NCBI GenBank assembly: GCA_030682255.1
Contig: JAUXOK010000027.1
Coordinates: forward strand, 288,492-352,491
From: Bacteroidota bacterium
Lineage (GTDB): Bacteria > Bacteroidota > Bacteroidia > NS11-12g > UBA955
Length of the DNA stretch: 64,000 nt
Direction: 5' to 3'
Below, one piece after another: positions 15,143-24,762 of the stretch. Position 1 is the first letter of the stretch. Each line of letters begins with the position of its first letter. The notes beneath the pieces were generated by a model. That model made no database searches. It worked only from the letters and a program-made list of their open reading frames with translations, and had not been told where the DNA came from. A program made the position numbers and the translations under genes.

Positions 15143-17623
15143 CTATCGACAAAGAATCACTTTATAAAAAGCAGCTTCTTTGTTTTGCTGTTTAAGTAAA
15201 TACAAACCATTACTTAATTCATCTGGCATTTGCATTTCGCCATTTTCATTTGTATTCACGACTGTTATCAATCTACCCCTAAAATCATATATTTCTATTT
15301 TAGCGTTTTGTCCATTCTCAATGGTTAATTTACCATCTGTTGGATTGGGATATCCATTTAAGCCAATATTTATTTCTTTGTCAATTAGCGAGGTTTCTTT
15401 TTTAACATAAACCTTTGCAAAATTGGTGATTTTTGGTTTTTGATAATCATAAAATACAGCTGCTTTGTTAAATATCGTGTCGCCAATTTTAGCTTGATTA
15501 TTGATGTATGATGTAAAACTTACAAATCCCCTGCTTTTTAAACTGTCTTTTTGAAAAGGCGGAAGTTTAATTTGATTAAAATGCCATATAAAAACATTGT
15601 TTTGGATTGAATAGATATAACCATGTGATGCCCCACCAATTACAACTTTCCTTAAATCCAACAAACTGCCAAAAGTGTCTACTACTGTTACGTTTAAAAC
15701 CGTGTCGGCACTTGTATTTTGAAAATAAATATGATACTTAATTTGTTTTTGTGCATTTGCCACCACATTGGGAGTAGCAACTTTTAAATTTGATTGCATA
15801 CTTTCTACAACCGTTTGCTCAAAAACATCTTGATGATTGGTCGAACTTTGTTGGCTTAAAAATGATGCATCAAGTTCTATCTTATCATTTATACTAAAAC
15901 TATCTCTATCAAAATAACATCTAAATTGATAATTTTTAGATTGATGTGGCAATAATTGATCAGAAAACACAAAGTTATCTTTCTGTTTCTGTAAAATTAA
16001 TAAACTAAAATTATCAAAAACAAAATTCCTAGTCTTAGCGGGATGTTTCACTCTTATATTGACAATTTTAACTTCATCAGAAGAATTTGCAACTTTCAAA
16101 GTATAAAAAGTTTCTTGACCAATTTTAATCAAATTAGCTGTATTAGAAAATAAGTTTAATGACACATCATTGAAATTGGCATTGCTATAAGGAAATTCAA
16201 AATAATAGATAGAATCAGTAGATGGATTGATGGCATAGGTTTGGTTCGATTTTAAACCTTGGTATGAATTAGCTTTAAATTCACAAGCTTGTAAGGTTTT
16301 TAAATAAAAATTTGCTGTACCTAAAACATTGGTATTGGTTAACAACGATTGAATAGATTCGTAAATTATAGCATTTTCAAGGTATGGTTCATTCATTTGT
16401 TTAATCAAATCGTTATTTAAATCATGAAATGCTAAACAAGTAACGACAGTGTTAATTGAAGGATCAAAATTTGCTATCCGTTGATAAGACTCAATGCTTT
16501 GATTTTTTCGGATGATATCAAAATTTCCAGATATATATGCTACCGAATTATTTTTGATAAACGATAAAGAAATATAAGCTGTTGAATGATGCCAAGTTTG
16601 AGTTTTTTTAATTGTTTCTCCATTAAATTCATACATATCAATACTTGGATTTAATGGATTTTGGAAAAACAAATAAAGCATTTGACCATTATCTAAAAAA
16701 CCCAAATAATTAGTAGCATAAAATGAATCTGACATGGCAACAATTTGCCATTGATTATTTTTATAAAACTTCAAATTTTTAACATACAACAATGGAGAAG
16801 AAAGCAAATAAATGATTCGTTTATTAAAACTCAATAATTCTGAAATTTGTTCTTTAAAATCTGCTTGATGTTTTAACTGCAAATTATCAATGAATCCACA
16901 TTTTGCAACTTTCACACCAGCAATATGTATTGAATCCAAAGGCGTTTTATCCTTAATAAAAACAAACAATGTATCATTGATTGTTCTGAAATTAAGATTA
17001 TATATGGTGGATGTTCCATTGAGTCCCCAATTAGTGCCCAAACCTACTCCTTTCCATTCTTGACCATCAAAATTGAGTAAACCATTTACTTTGTTATTTG
17101 GTATACTATCAAAATCACCAACGAGCATCATACCACCGTTATATATCTCCATTTTAGTAACTACAACACTTTCAGTAATTGAATTAATAATTTGAATACC
17201 TGCGGTTTCCCATTTGACTCCATTAAACTTGACAATACCAGAATGAGGACCAATATCAGTAGAATCAAATGCGCCACCTATATAAATTGAACCGTCAAAA
17301 GATTTTACACATAAAACCCTTGGTGCATCTATGCTATAAAGACTGTATAACTTTATAGGTGGAGAAAACAACCATGTAAAACCATTATAAATTTGTAATC
17401 TAACTTGAGAATATTCTTTTCCAATGTTAAAATTTGATGTTATGGTATCATAAAAAACATTGTAGACAAAGTTATTCTCATCCATGGTATTTAAATAATA
17501 ATTGACACCTTGTGGATGATAAAAAGTATTAATTTTTAATCCATTAGCTAAAGGTTGCAAATGCTGTGATTGGGTTTGGAAAACAATCATGATTAAACTT
17601 AAAAACAGGATGTATTTCTTCAT
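15143..17623 (-). CDS. Large T9SS surface protein with DUF7619-like domain
   Basis: An 826-aa secreted protein: signal peptide (MKKYILFLSLIMIVFQTQSQ), about 380 residues resembling a beta-propeller of outer-surface proteins (IYIGGAFDSTDIGPHSGIVK, MLVGDFDSIPNNKVNG), an immunoglobulin-like stretch, then a DUF7619-like domain at about 600-730 (YHIYFQNTSADTVLNVTVVD, NKAAVFYDYQKPKITN) and a type A sorting domain (GYPNPTDGKLTIENGQ, LSNGLYLLKQ). Exported by the type IX system to the cell surface; role unknown. Its ATG overlaps by one base the stop of the membrane/barrel gene upstream, which itself overlaps an ECF sigma factor, so expression is probably tied to that sigma factor. Confidence 0.85.
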   Translation of the reverse strand: MKKYILFLSLIMIVFQTQSQHLQPLANGLKINTFYHPQGVNYYLNTMDENNFVYNVFYDTITSNFNIGKEYSQVRLQIYNGFTWLFSPPIKLYSLYSIDAPRVLCVKSFDGSIYIGGAFDSTDIGPHSGIVKFNGVKWETAGIQIINSITESVVVTKMEIYNGGMMLVGDFDSIPNNKVNGLLNFDGQEWKGVGLGTNWGLNGTSTIYNLNFRTINDTLFVFIKDKTPLDSIHIAGVKVAKCGFIDNLQLKHQADFKEQISELLSFNKRIIYLLSSPLLYVKNLKFYKNNQWQIVAMSDSFYATNYLGFLDNGQMLYLFFQNPLNPSIDMYEFNGETIKKTQTWHHSTAYISLSFIKNNSVAYISGNFDIIRKNQSIESYQRIANFDPSINTVVTCLAFHDLNNDLIKQMNEPYLENAIIYESIQSLLTNTNVLGTANFYLKTLQACEFKANSYQGLKSNQTYAINPSTDSIYYFEFPYSNANFNDVSLNLFSNTANLIKIGQETFYTLKVANSSDEVKIVNIRVKHPAKTRNFVFDNFSLLILQKQKDNFVFSDQLLPHQSKNYQFRCYFDRDSFSINDKIELDASFLSQQSSTNHQDVFEQTVVESMQSNLKVATPNVVANAQKQIKYHIYFQNTSADTVLNVTVVDTFGSLLDLRKVVIGGASHGYIYSIQNNVFIWHFNQIKLPPFQKDSLKSRGFVSFTSYINNQAKIGDTIFNKAAVFYDYQKPKITNFAKVYVKKETSLIDKEINIGLNGYPNPTDGKLTIENGQNAKIEIYDFRGRLITVVNTNENGEMQMPDELSNGLYLLKQQNKEAAFYKVILCR

Positions 17624-19035
17624 TACTTTGTTTTTATAATTGGTGTATAATTAATACCAATTCTTAATTGGGTATTTAATTGAGAATTTTGATAATTAAT
17701 GTGATGTATGTTAAAATAATTTTTAGAATGTGACATAGCTGCATTAAGATTTAATGCTAACGAAGGTGACAAATGATATTTAAACAAAATGGATGCACTT
17801 GGATTGAATTGATTTAGGTTAACAGATTTGAAAACAGACAATTGTTCCAATTCAAAATTAAATAATTTACCTTGATGAGTTTTAGATATCACATATTCCA
17901 ATCCAATACCAGACCAAATAGACCAATTTTGGGCAGCTTTTAACTTGTAAAAAACATGAAAAGGAACTGCAATTTGGGTTTGTTTTAAATCGATGACATC
18001 ATTTGTTATTTGGCTACTACCAGGCGGCAATGTTAAATATCCTAATAAATTATTCAAAGAGTCGTAGACAGGAATTTGGTTATAATCATATGTAAAATTT
18101 AGTTTTCTTTGAGTTTGTGAAACTTGAACTCCAAATCTCAAAAGCCAATTTGGATGTACATCAACACCCACCATCATTGCATTTGAAACCCCTCTTCTAT
18201 TCAACTTATTCATTTGATTAAAATTCATAAGGGCATCTTTATGCACATCTGTTGTCAACAGTTTGGGAGCATAAGTAAAATCCTGACTAAAACCAGTTTC
18301 TAATGCAAAATGAATTGGACTTCGCATAATTTTAGGCTTTTTGAAATCTTGTTTTTTTATACTTTTTTCTATTAAATCTTTTTCAATAATTTGAGTATTT
18401 TGAAATTTTACAAATCCCTGTTTTTTAATATTGAAAGACTCCTCCGAAAGTGATTTGCCACTATTCATCCCTATTTCTTTTAAATGGTTAATTGGTCTAT
18501 TGAAATTTTGAGAAAAAGCTACTTTATTTGCATTAACCTGATTTAAATCTTTTTCATTTAAAAATTGATTGGTGTTATTTATTGAATTTTGAATTACATC
18601 AAGCTTCTGTTTTTGTTTGAGAAGAATAGAGTTAATCACATTTTGATTAGACAAGTTTGAACTTAACAGATGGTTATTATCTATATTTCTAAAGTTTTTT
18701 AAATGGACAAAAAAAGCAACTAAAATTACAGAAAGCATCAATCCTATTGTCCTTTTTAAATAAATTATTGGAGAATTATAATAAGTTAATTGATCTGGAA
18801 TAACGCTTTGTTCTTGAAGTTCTGATTTTAGATAACTATCTAAGTTATTTTGATTGTATAGTAACGGCAAACCTTTTAAATCAAAAGAAACATCTTCTGA
18901 CAAAAGCTGATTAAAAAATAAATCTACAGGATGATTATCAAATAATATATCATCTAAAGATAAATCTGGTATCGACTCAAATTGAAACAATTGAGTATTG
19001 AAAAAATTATCGATATGAGAGTTATTATCCTGCAA
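17623..19035 (-). CDS. Putative trans-envelope regulator: single TM helix plus OM-type beta-barrel
   Basis: A 470-aa protein with no signal peptide. Residues 1-93 are acidic and probably cytosolic; 96-112 (TIGLMLSVILVAFFV) is one transmembrane helix; 113-240 is a polar linker; 241-470 has the alternating pattern and aromatic girdles of a PorT-like outer-membrane barrel (FALETGFSQDF, MMVGVDVHPNWLLRFGVQVS, LRIGINYTP). It starts 11 bp inside the ECF sigma gene and ends on the start of the T9SS protein gene. By position and layout it is probably the anti-sigma partner, anchored in the inner membrane and sensing at the outer membrane. No classical anti-sigma zinc motif is visible, so this is inference. 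Confidence 0.7.
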   Translation of the reverse strand: MQDNNSHIDNFFNTQLFQFESIPDLSLDDILFDNHPVDLFFNQLLSEDVSFDLKGLPLLYNQNNLDSYLKSELQEQSVIPDQLTYYNSPIIYLKRTIGLMLSVILVAFFVHLKNFRNIDNNHLLSSNLSNQNVINSILLKQKQKLDVIQNSINNTNQFLNEKDLNQVNANKVAFSQNFNRPINHLKEIGMNSGKSLSEESFNIKKQGFVKFQNTQIIEKDLIEKSIKKQDFKKPKIMRSPIHFALETGFSQDFTYAPKLLTTDVHKDALMNFNQMNKLNRRGVSNAMMVGVDVHPNWLLRFGVQVSQTQRKLNFTYDYNQIPVYDSLNNLLGYLTLPPGSSQITNDVIDLKQTQIAVPFHVFYKLKAAQNWSIWSGIGLEYVISKTHQGKLFNFELEQLSVFKSVNLNQFNPSASILFKYHLSPSLALNLNAAMSHSKNYFNIHHINYQNSQLNTQLRIGINYTPIIKTK

Positions 19036-19591
19036 TTTTCTGTTTTAATTTGATTCTTAATGCTTCTGTCAATAATTTCCTAGCTCTTGATAATTGAGAC
19101 CTAGAAGAAGATTCTGTTATACCCAAAAACTCTGAAATATCTGAATGACTCATTTGATCTATTGCATACATATTCATCACCAAGCGATATTTTTCTGGCA
19201 AATCTTGAATCATCAACAAAGCTTCATCTCTTGAAATGTGATTGAGCCAATGATTCTTTTCTTGTTCATCTACCTCTTCTATAGGTTCAAATCGAGGATT
19301 CAAAGTATCGATGTCATCATGGAATTTAATTTTCCTTGTCACATAGTTGATAGAATTTCTAACTATGATTTGATACATCCAAGAATTTAAAGACGACTGA
19401 AACTTAAATGTGTTTAAAGCATTAAAAATTTTGATAAACCCTTCTTGCAACAAGTCGTTTGCCATATCCCTATCTGATGCATAACGCAAGCAAATTCCGA
19501 ACATTTTGGGCGCATAGTTTTTGTAAAGAATTTCCTGAAATTTCTTTTCGTTTTTAAGACAACCTTCAACTATTTCAAAATCTGAATACAC
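19025..19591 (-). CDS. ECF-type RNA polymerase sigma factor
   Basis: A 188-aa sigma-70 family ECF factor. Region 2 is clear (ASDRDMANDLLQEGFIKIF, LNSWMYQIIVRNSINYVTRK) and so is region 4 (DLPEKYRLVMNMYAIDQMSH, ITESSSRSQLSRARKLLTEA). The start is a GTG at 19591; no in-frame ATG lies upstream. It overlaps the putative membrane-anchored regulator by 11 bp, the usual arrangement of an ECF sigma and its anti-sigma factor. A TPR protein gene ends 45 bp upstream and could be in the same transcript. Targets are unknown; autoregulation and control of the T9SS gene downstream are likely. Confidence 0.9.
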   Translation of the reverse strand: MYSDFEIVEGCLKNEKKFQEILYKNYAPKMFGICLRYASDRDMANDLLQEGFIKIFNALNTFKFQSSLNSWMYQIIVRNSINYVTRKIKFHDDIDTLNPRFEPIEEVDEQEKNHWLNHISRDEALLMIQDLPEKYRLVMNMYAIDQMSHSDISEFLGITESSSRSQLSRARKLLTEALRIKLKQKIAG

Positions 19592-19636
19592 TTTGTATGC
19601 TGATAAGACACATAAAAAACAAAACGCTGCATAGTT

Positions 19637-21469
19637 TTAATCCCAATAGTTTTCTATGGTATTATTTTTCAAATCACCTCTTAAAAAACGGTATCGTTGT
19701 CTGGCTTCGTTAATAAACAATGAGCCTGTATAATTTAATATCAAAAACTCATACATTTGTTTTGCTTTAGCTGTGTCATTCATTTTAAATTCGTACATTT
19801 TTGCTAAATTGATTAATGCATTATCGGCTAAAATATCAAAACTAAAATCTTTGATAACTTTAGAATAAAAAATTTCGGCATCTTTGAACTGACCTTTGCT
19901 TTCTAATATTACAGCTTTAGAAAAATAAATATCATCCTCTAAACTATTGGCAGGAAAAGCAATAGATAGATTTTCTAAAACCTCCAATGCTCTGTCTAAT
20001 TTATTTTGAAAAATCAACAAATCAGCCTGTGCATATACGGCCAAAGCTTCATAAGTTGTATCCATGCCAATATTATCTTGAATTAATAGCCAAAGTCTCA
20101 TGGCATTGTTGCTAATAAGCTGGGTAGTGGCTTCTTTCAAAACATCCAATTGTGTTTGCGCCCATTCAAATTCTCCTCTAAAATAACATAATCTACTGTA
20201 TCTGAATTTTGCCTCTTGACCTAAAGCATCGTTGTTAAAATCTTTTTCTACTTGTTTATACAATAAATCAGCTTCCCAACTATCTCCACCTATTAAATAA
20301 GCATCTCCCAAATCCAATTTACATTCTGCAATTAATCTATGATTGACACCTTGTGTATTGATAGCAGTTTCTAACCATGTAATTCCTTTTTTCTCTTCAT
20401 GCAAATGGTAGATATATATTTCTGCAAGTTCTTTAATTTGTGTGGCTGTATGCCAGTTAATACCGTTCATATTGATGAAGTTAATGTATTCGCTTTCTAA
20501 ACTTCTCAATTGAATGATGGAAGAAAATTTCCCAGATTTGATTTGAAGCATTCCACAATGTAAAATCCCTTGTTGAGCTTGGTAATAATATCTTTTTTCA
20601 GACCCAAATTCTTTGATAGTTTGATAACAAGTTATGGCATGTGTATATTCTTGATTAGTAATTAAAACATGTGCTAAATTGATTAACCATAAACCATCTT
20701 CTTTAAATCTTTTGTCAATAGCTTTGCTTTGAATAATTGCCAATTCCCAATCTTTTTGTTGAACCAAAGACCAAATTAACAAATCATTGAGTGGTAAACT
20801 TTGAGGAGATTTTTGGAGTTGATTAAGTGTTGAAGATGTTAATAGAGAAAAATCCTCTTTAGTTTTTAAAGCAGATGAAAATTTATTTTTCACTTCTTGA
20901 AGTATAAATTCATTTTCATTAACAATAGAAACCAATTCTAAAATGGCTTCTTTGCGCTTGTTTTGAGAGAAATACAACTGGCTTAATTCAAAAACAAATA
21001 ACGCACCTTGATTCAATTGTTTTCTGGCATTAATATATTCTTGAATAGCATAATCAGTAAAACCTCTTTTTAAATAACCATTAGCAATGTTCTCTGCCAT
21101 TTCTATAGAATTAATCTTTGTGTTTAAAATATCATTTAACAGTGCATCTCTTTTAGCTATATTATTCTGAATACCTTGCAAATAAGCTAAATCAATACCG
21201 TATATAGCATCGTTTGAAAACCTCTTTTTTCTTTTTTCTACTAATTTTTCAGCTGACTTAAAGTCTTTTAAAAAAATATAACATTGCAAAAGATTGTCGT
21301 AATAGTATACAGATTCTGGTTTGTTTTGTAAAAGATTTTCATATATATCCGCTGCTTTATCATATTGTTTCTCAGCAAAATATTGAGCAGCCAATTTTTC
21401 TTTCTCATTGTTTTGAGCAAATAAAACAAAATGAGTCATAAAAATCAACGTTAAAAGATATTGAGACAT
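19637..21469 (-). CDS. Exported TPR-repeat protein
   Basis: A 610-aa protein with a signal peptide (MSQYLLTLIFMTHFVLFAQ) and TPR-like helix pairs along its whole length, for example AAQYFAEKQYDKAADIYENL at the start and FKDAEIFYSKVIKDFSFDIL, AKMYEFKMNDTAKAKQMYEF near the end. Likely periplasmic scaffold; partner unknown. The frame begins at a GTG (21475), but the ATG at 21469 is preferred. A perfect TATTTTTG element ends six bases before this ATG. The ECF sigma gene follows after 45 bp. Confidence 0.8.
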   Translation of the reverse strand: MSQYLLTLIFMTHFVLFAQNNEKEKLAAQYFAEKQYDKAADIYENLLQNKPESVYYYDNLLQCYIFLKDFKSAEKLVEKRKKRFSNDAIYGIDLAYLQGIQNNIAKRDALLNDILNTKINSIEMAENIANGYLKRGFTDYAIQEYINARKQLNQGALFVFELSQLYFSQNKRKEAILELVSIVNENEFILQEVKNKFSSALKTKEDFSLLTSSTLNQLQKSPQSLPLNDLLIWSLVQQKDWELAIIQSKAIDKRFKEDGLWLINLAHVLITNQEYTHAITCYQTIKEFGSEKRYYYQAQQGILHCGMLQIKSGKFSSIIQLRSLESEYINFINMNGINWHTATQIKELAEIYIYHLHEEKKGITWLETAINTQGVNHRLIAECKLDLGDAYLIGGDSWEADLLYKQVEKDFNNDALGQEAKFRYSRLCYFRGEFEWAQTQLDVLKEATTQLISNNAMRLWLLIQDNIGMDTTYEALAVYAQADLLIFQNKLDRALEVLENLSIAFPANSLEDDIYFSKAVILESKGQFKDAEIFYSKVIKDFSFDILADNALINLAKMYEFKMNDTAKAKQMYEFLILNYTGSLFINEARQRYRFLRGDLKNNTIENYWD

Positions 21470-21474
21470 AAACA

Positions 21475-21482
21475 CAAAAATA
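21475..21482 (-). promoter_or_regulatory. Predicted -7 element of the TPR gene (TATTTTTG)
   Basis: Exact TAnnTTTG match ending six bases before the ATG at 21469. It overlaps the alternative GTG at 21475, which argues against that start. Confidence 0.5.
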
Positions 21483-21556
21483 ATAAAAAATGAGATTAAT
21501 TGAGTTATTTATTTGATTGATTTATTCATTATTAGACTTTAATGACTTGATTATAT

Positions 21557-21586
21557 TTTGCTAATGTTCAAAAAAAGTTATTTTTG
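21557..21586 (+). promoter_or_regulatory. Predicted promoter of anmK (TTTG-N18-TATTTTTG)
   Basis: TTTG at 21557-21560 and TATTTTTG at 21579-21586, spacer 18 bp, 28 bp before the ATG at 21614. The in-frame TTG at 21584 lies inside the -7 element, so it cannot be the start of translation from this promoter. Confidence 0.6.
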
Positions 21587-21613
21587 CATTCTATAATTTA
21601 TAAATTTACTATT

Positions 21614-22705
21614 ATGAAATCATATCATGTTTTAGGTATTATGTCGGGCTCATCCATGGATGGCATGGACATTTCGCTTTGTAAAATATCAACTGACGGG
21701 CAACAATTCTCCTATCAAATTGAAGAATCTGAAACATTTGATTATCCAGAAAAATGGAGAATAAGGCTTTCTCAACTCAGAAAAGCAGATTCGATGGCTT
21801 ATGCTAAAACAGATGTTTTTTATGGACATTATATTGGTCAGCAAATCAATCAATTTATAGAAAAACATCAATTGAAAGTTGATTTAATTGCTAGCCACGG
21901 ACATACCGTATTTCATTATCCAGATGAAAGAATTACTAGACAGGTAGGTGATGGCGCTTCAATTTCTGCAATTACCAATTTGCCTGTTGTAAGTGATTTT
22001 AGAAGCATGGATGTTGCAAAAGGCGGACAGGGCGCGCCCTTAGTTGCTATTGGCGATGAATTGCTTTTTAACGAATATGATTATTGTTTAAACTTAGGTG
22101 GATTTGCAAACATTTCGGGTAAAGTTGGACCCTATAGAGTATCTTTTGACATTTGTCCAGCTAATATCATTTTAAATAGAACGGCTAGAGATTTAAACCT
22201 AGATTACGATAAAGATGGCGAAATAGCAGCAAAAGGAGCAATTAACTATACCCTTTTAGAAAATCTCAATCAAATTGATTATTATAAAAAGCCATTCCCT
22301 AAATCACTTAATCGCGATTGGATCAACTCTGAACTTTGGCAAATTGTTAAAGATGGAGAAAAGTTATTACCCGAAGATAAAATGAAAACTTTTGTAGATC
22401 ATATTGGTTTTCAGATATCCAATAGCATTGATTATTTAAGTCAAAAAAACGCCACTGGAAAAAAAGTATTAGTAACTGGTGGTGGTGCTTTTAATCATAC
22501 TTTGATGGATTATATTAAAACTCACTCCGATGCAGAATTTATTATTCCAAATGAAAAACTTGTTAAATACAAAGAATCATTAATATTTGCTTTGATGGGC
22601 GTTTTAAGAATCACTAACCAAACCAATATATTTAAGACCTACACAGGTGCAAGTTCAGACAGTGTCAGCGGAAGTTTAAATGGCGATTTCAGTAAGTTAT
22701 TGTAA
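21614..22705 (+). CDS. anmK: Anhydro-N-acetylmuramic acid kinase
   Basis: A 363-aa ASKHA-fold kinase that phosphorylates and opens 1,6-anhydroMurNAc, giving MurNAc-6-phosphate during peptidoglycan recycling. Signature motifs: GIMSGSSMDGMDISLCK at the phosphate-binding N-terminus, ASHGHTVFHYP, VSDFRSMDVAKGGQGAPLV, LNLGGFANISG, and VTGGGAFNHTLMDYIK. Length and order are normal. The ATG at 21614 follows a good promoter. No murQ is visible nearby; the next gene encodes an unrelated lipoprotein. Confidence 0.94.
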   Translation: MKSYHVLGIMSGSSMDGMDISLCKISTDGQQFSYQIEESETFDYPEKWRIRLSQLRKADSMAYAKTDVFYGHYIGQQINQFIEKHQLKVDLIASHGHTVFHYPDERITRQVGDGASISAITNLPVVSDFRSMDVAKGGQGAPLVAIGDELLFNEYDYCLNLGGFANISGKVGPYRVSFDICPANIILNRTARDLNLDYDKDGEIAAKGAINYTLLENLNQIDYYKKPFPKSLNRDWINSELWQIVKDGEKLLPEDKMKTFVDHIGFQISNSIDYLSQKNATGKKVLVTGGGAFNHTLMDYIKTHSDAEFIIPNEKLVKYKESLIFALMGVLRITNQTNIFKTYTGASSDSVSGSLNGDFSKLL

Positions 22706-22730
22706 AATTATTTTTTTTAACTTACTTTTG
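22700..22730 (+). promoter_or_regulatory. Predicted promoter (TTG-N20-TACTTTTG)
   Basis: TTG at 22700-22702, overlapping the anmK stop region, and TACTTTTG at 22723-22730 with a 20-bp spacer; 21 bp before the lipoprotein ATG. Confidence 0.55.
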
Positions 22731-22751
22731 TTTCAAAATTAACATCGACAC

Positions 22752-23321
22752 ATGTCTATTAAACATCTTAATCCACTTGTAATTTTTCTATTTCTTGCAT
22801 GCACTCTTGTTTTATCTTCTTGTAAAAAAGACCCAAAAAAAGATTTGATTGAAATTGAATACCCTTTGTATTTTCCAGATAAAATGGTAGGTGAAACACA
22901 TGGTGTAGATTCTTTAATTGACAGAGAAACATTCGAATTTCCTACTGAATTAGATGGCGAACTTGCTAAGAATAATACCAATAAAAGCAAAATCGTATCT
23001 GCACGATTGATATTTATGCGTATTCAAGTATTAGATTATGCCTATCAAGATTCAACCAAATATTCCAACCTGAAAGATATTTCTGAAATATACTTAGACA
23101 TTAAAAAAACTGGCGTTGGCCAAGAGCTTATAGCAAAAAAAATGATTCCAGATGTTAGAACAAATGCCGTTAATCTAGATTTGGAGGACATAGAATTAAA
23201 AAAATATCTACAAGCAGATAATTTTGCGATGGTTGTTAAATACAAAAAAAGAAGAGGTATGTTACACGATATGCCATTTGTTATTTCATTAAAATTCAAA
23301 ATTACAGCAGAACCACTGTAA
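22752..23321 (+). CDS. Hypothetical lipoprotein
   Basis: A 189-aa protein with a lipoprotein signal ending LVLSSCKKDPKKD (lipobox LSSC). The mature part looks beta-rich (VSARLIFMRIQVLDYA, MPFVISLKFKITAEPL), as in small surface or periplasmic lipoproteins; no family is recognised. It has its own predicted promoter, overlapping the end of anmK, and a 90-bp gap to trxB. Confidence 0.72.
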   Translation: MSIKHLNPLVIFLFLACTLVLSSCKKDPKKDLIEIEYPLYFPDKMVGETHGVDSLIDRETFEFPTELDGELAKNNTNKSKIVSARLIFMRIQVLDYAYQDSTKYSNLKDISEIYLDIKKTGVGQELIAKKMIPDVRTNAVNLDLEDIELKKYLQADNFAMVVKYKKRRGMLHDMPFVISLKFKITAEPL

Positions 23322-23412
23322 AATTCGCTCAAATTGTTATTTATAGATTAACTTTATTTATACATTTAATTTCTAGTTTTCGTTTTACAAAAAATTGCTC
23401 TTAATTTGCAAC

Positions 23413-24351
23413 ATGAATCAAGAAGTAGAAATTGTAGAGTGTTTAATTATAGGAAGCGGACCTGCTGGTTACACAGCTGCCATATATGCAGCAAGAGCAG
23501 ACATGAAACCAGTGATGTATGAAGGCTTACAACCTGGCGGTCAATTAACTATTACTACAGATGTAGAAAACTATCCAGGATATCCGGATGGAATTATGGG
23601 ACCAGAAATGATGGATAACTTTAAAAAACAAGCCGTAAGATTAGGTGCCGATGTTAGATATGGTTTAATAACTAAAGTTGATTTTAGCAAAAGACCTTTT
23701 ATTTGTATTGCTGACGAAACCAAAGAAATACATGCCAAAACTGTAATTATAGCGACTGGAGCAAGTGCCAAATGGCTAGGCATTCCGAGTGAACAAAGAC
23801 TTAACGGAAGCGGTGTTAGTGCTTGTGCTGTTTGCGATGGTTTTTTCTATAGAGGCAAAGATGTTGCTATAGTTGGTGCTGGAGACACAGCTTGCGAAGA
23901 GGCTAGCTATTTGGCTAAATTATGCACCAAAGTGCACATGATTGTTAGAAGAGATGAATTTAGAGCATCTAAAGCTATGCAACATCGTGTAATGAATACC
24001 CCAAACATTGAAATCCATTTTAATTCTGAAACTGACGAAATTTTGGGCGACAATGTTGTAACAGGAGTAAGAATTAAAAATACTAAAGACAATAGTACCA
24101 AAGAAATTGATATTACTGGTTTTTTTGTAGCTATTGGTCATACTCCAAATACAGGCATTTTTAAAGGTCAATTAGACATGGATGAGCAAGGATATTTAAT
24201 CACTAAGCATGATAGCACTTACACCAATATCGAAGGTGTTTTTGCTTGTGGTGATGCACAGGATAAAATATATAGACAAGCAGTTACAGCAGCAGGCAGT
24301 GGATGTATGGCGGCTTTAGATGCTGAAAGATGGTTGTCAGCTCAAGAATAA
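23413..24351 (+). CDS. trxB: Thioredoxin-disulfide reductase
   Basis: A 312-aa FAD/NADPH flavoenzyme that reduces thioredoxin. Visible: the FAD-binding GSGPAGYTAAIYAARA, the redox motif SACAVCDGFFYRG, the NADPH-binding GAGDTACEEASYLAK, and the C-terminal FAD motif VFACGDAQDKIYRQ. Typical low-molecular-weight TrxB length. An in-frame TTG at 23395 is rejected for the ATG at 23413 (MNQEVEIVECLIIG). The MazG-like gene follows after 14 bp and is probably cotranscribed. Likely substrate: the thioredoxin at 13.7-14.0 kb or another Trx. Confidence 0.95.
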   Translation: MNQEVEIVECLIIGSGPAGYTAAIYAARADMKPVMYEGLQPGGQLTITTDVENYPGYPDGIMGPEMMDNFKKQAVRLGADVRYGLITKVDFSKRPFICIADETKEIHAKTVIIATGASAKWLGIPSEQRLNGSGVSACAVCDGFFYRGKDVAIVGAGDTACEEASYLAKLCTKVHMIVRRDEFRASKAMQHRVMNTPNIEIHFNSETDEILGDNVVTGVRIKNTKDNSTKEIDITGFFVAIGHTPNTGIFKGQLDMDEQGYLITKHDSTYTNIEGVFACGDAQDKIYRQAVTAAGSGCMAALDAERWLSAQE

Positions 24352-24365
24352 AATCTGATTGATTA

Positions 24366-24689
24366 ATGACTATCAATGAGGCTCAATTAAAAGTTGATGA
24401 ATGGATTAAAACGTATGGTGTTCGTTATTTTAATGAATTAACCAATACGGCCATTTTAATGGAAGAAGTGGGAGAATTAGCGCGATTGATGGCAAGAGAA
24501 TATGGTGATCAATCCTATAAAGAATCTGACAAAGAAAAAGATATTGGCAATGAAATGGCTGATATTTTATGGGTCCTGATGTGTTTGGCTAATCAAACCG
24601 GTGTTAATTTAACTGAAGCTTTTCAAAAAAATTTGGATAAAAAAACCAATCGCGATAAGGAAAGACATTTCAATAATCCAAAACTCTGA
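24366..24689 (+). CDS. MazG-like nucleotide pyrophosphohydrolase
   Basis: A 107-aa all-alpha NTP-pyrophosphatase of the MazG-like group. The metal-binding motifs are present: MEEVGELARL (EExxE) and NEMADILWVL (ExxD). Such single-domain proteins hydrolyse (d)NTPs to monophosphates and pyrophosphate as housekeeping. No signal peptide. It follows trxB by 14 bp; a promoter for gatB lies in the gap after it. Confidence 0.85.
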   Translation: MTINEAQLKVDEWIKTYGVRYFNELTNTAILMEEVGELARLMAREYGDQSYKESDKEKDIGNEMADILWVLMCLANQTGVNLTEAFQKNLDKKTNRDKERHFNNPKL

Positions 24690-24744
24690 AAAACATAAAC
24701 GTGATTGTTTATTGATAAAACAAATTATTTTATTCAAATAATCT

Positions 24745-24752
24745 TAAATTTG
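24745..24752 (+). promoter_or_regulatory. Predicted -7 element of gatB (TAAATTTG)
   Basis: Exact TAnnTTTG match ending 11 bases before the gatB ATG at 24763; no well-spaced -33 TTG. Predicts a leader of only a few bases. Confidence 0.5.
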
Positions 24753-24762
24753 CACTGCAATT

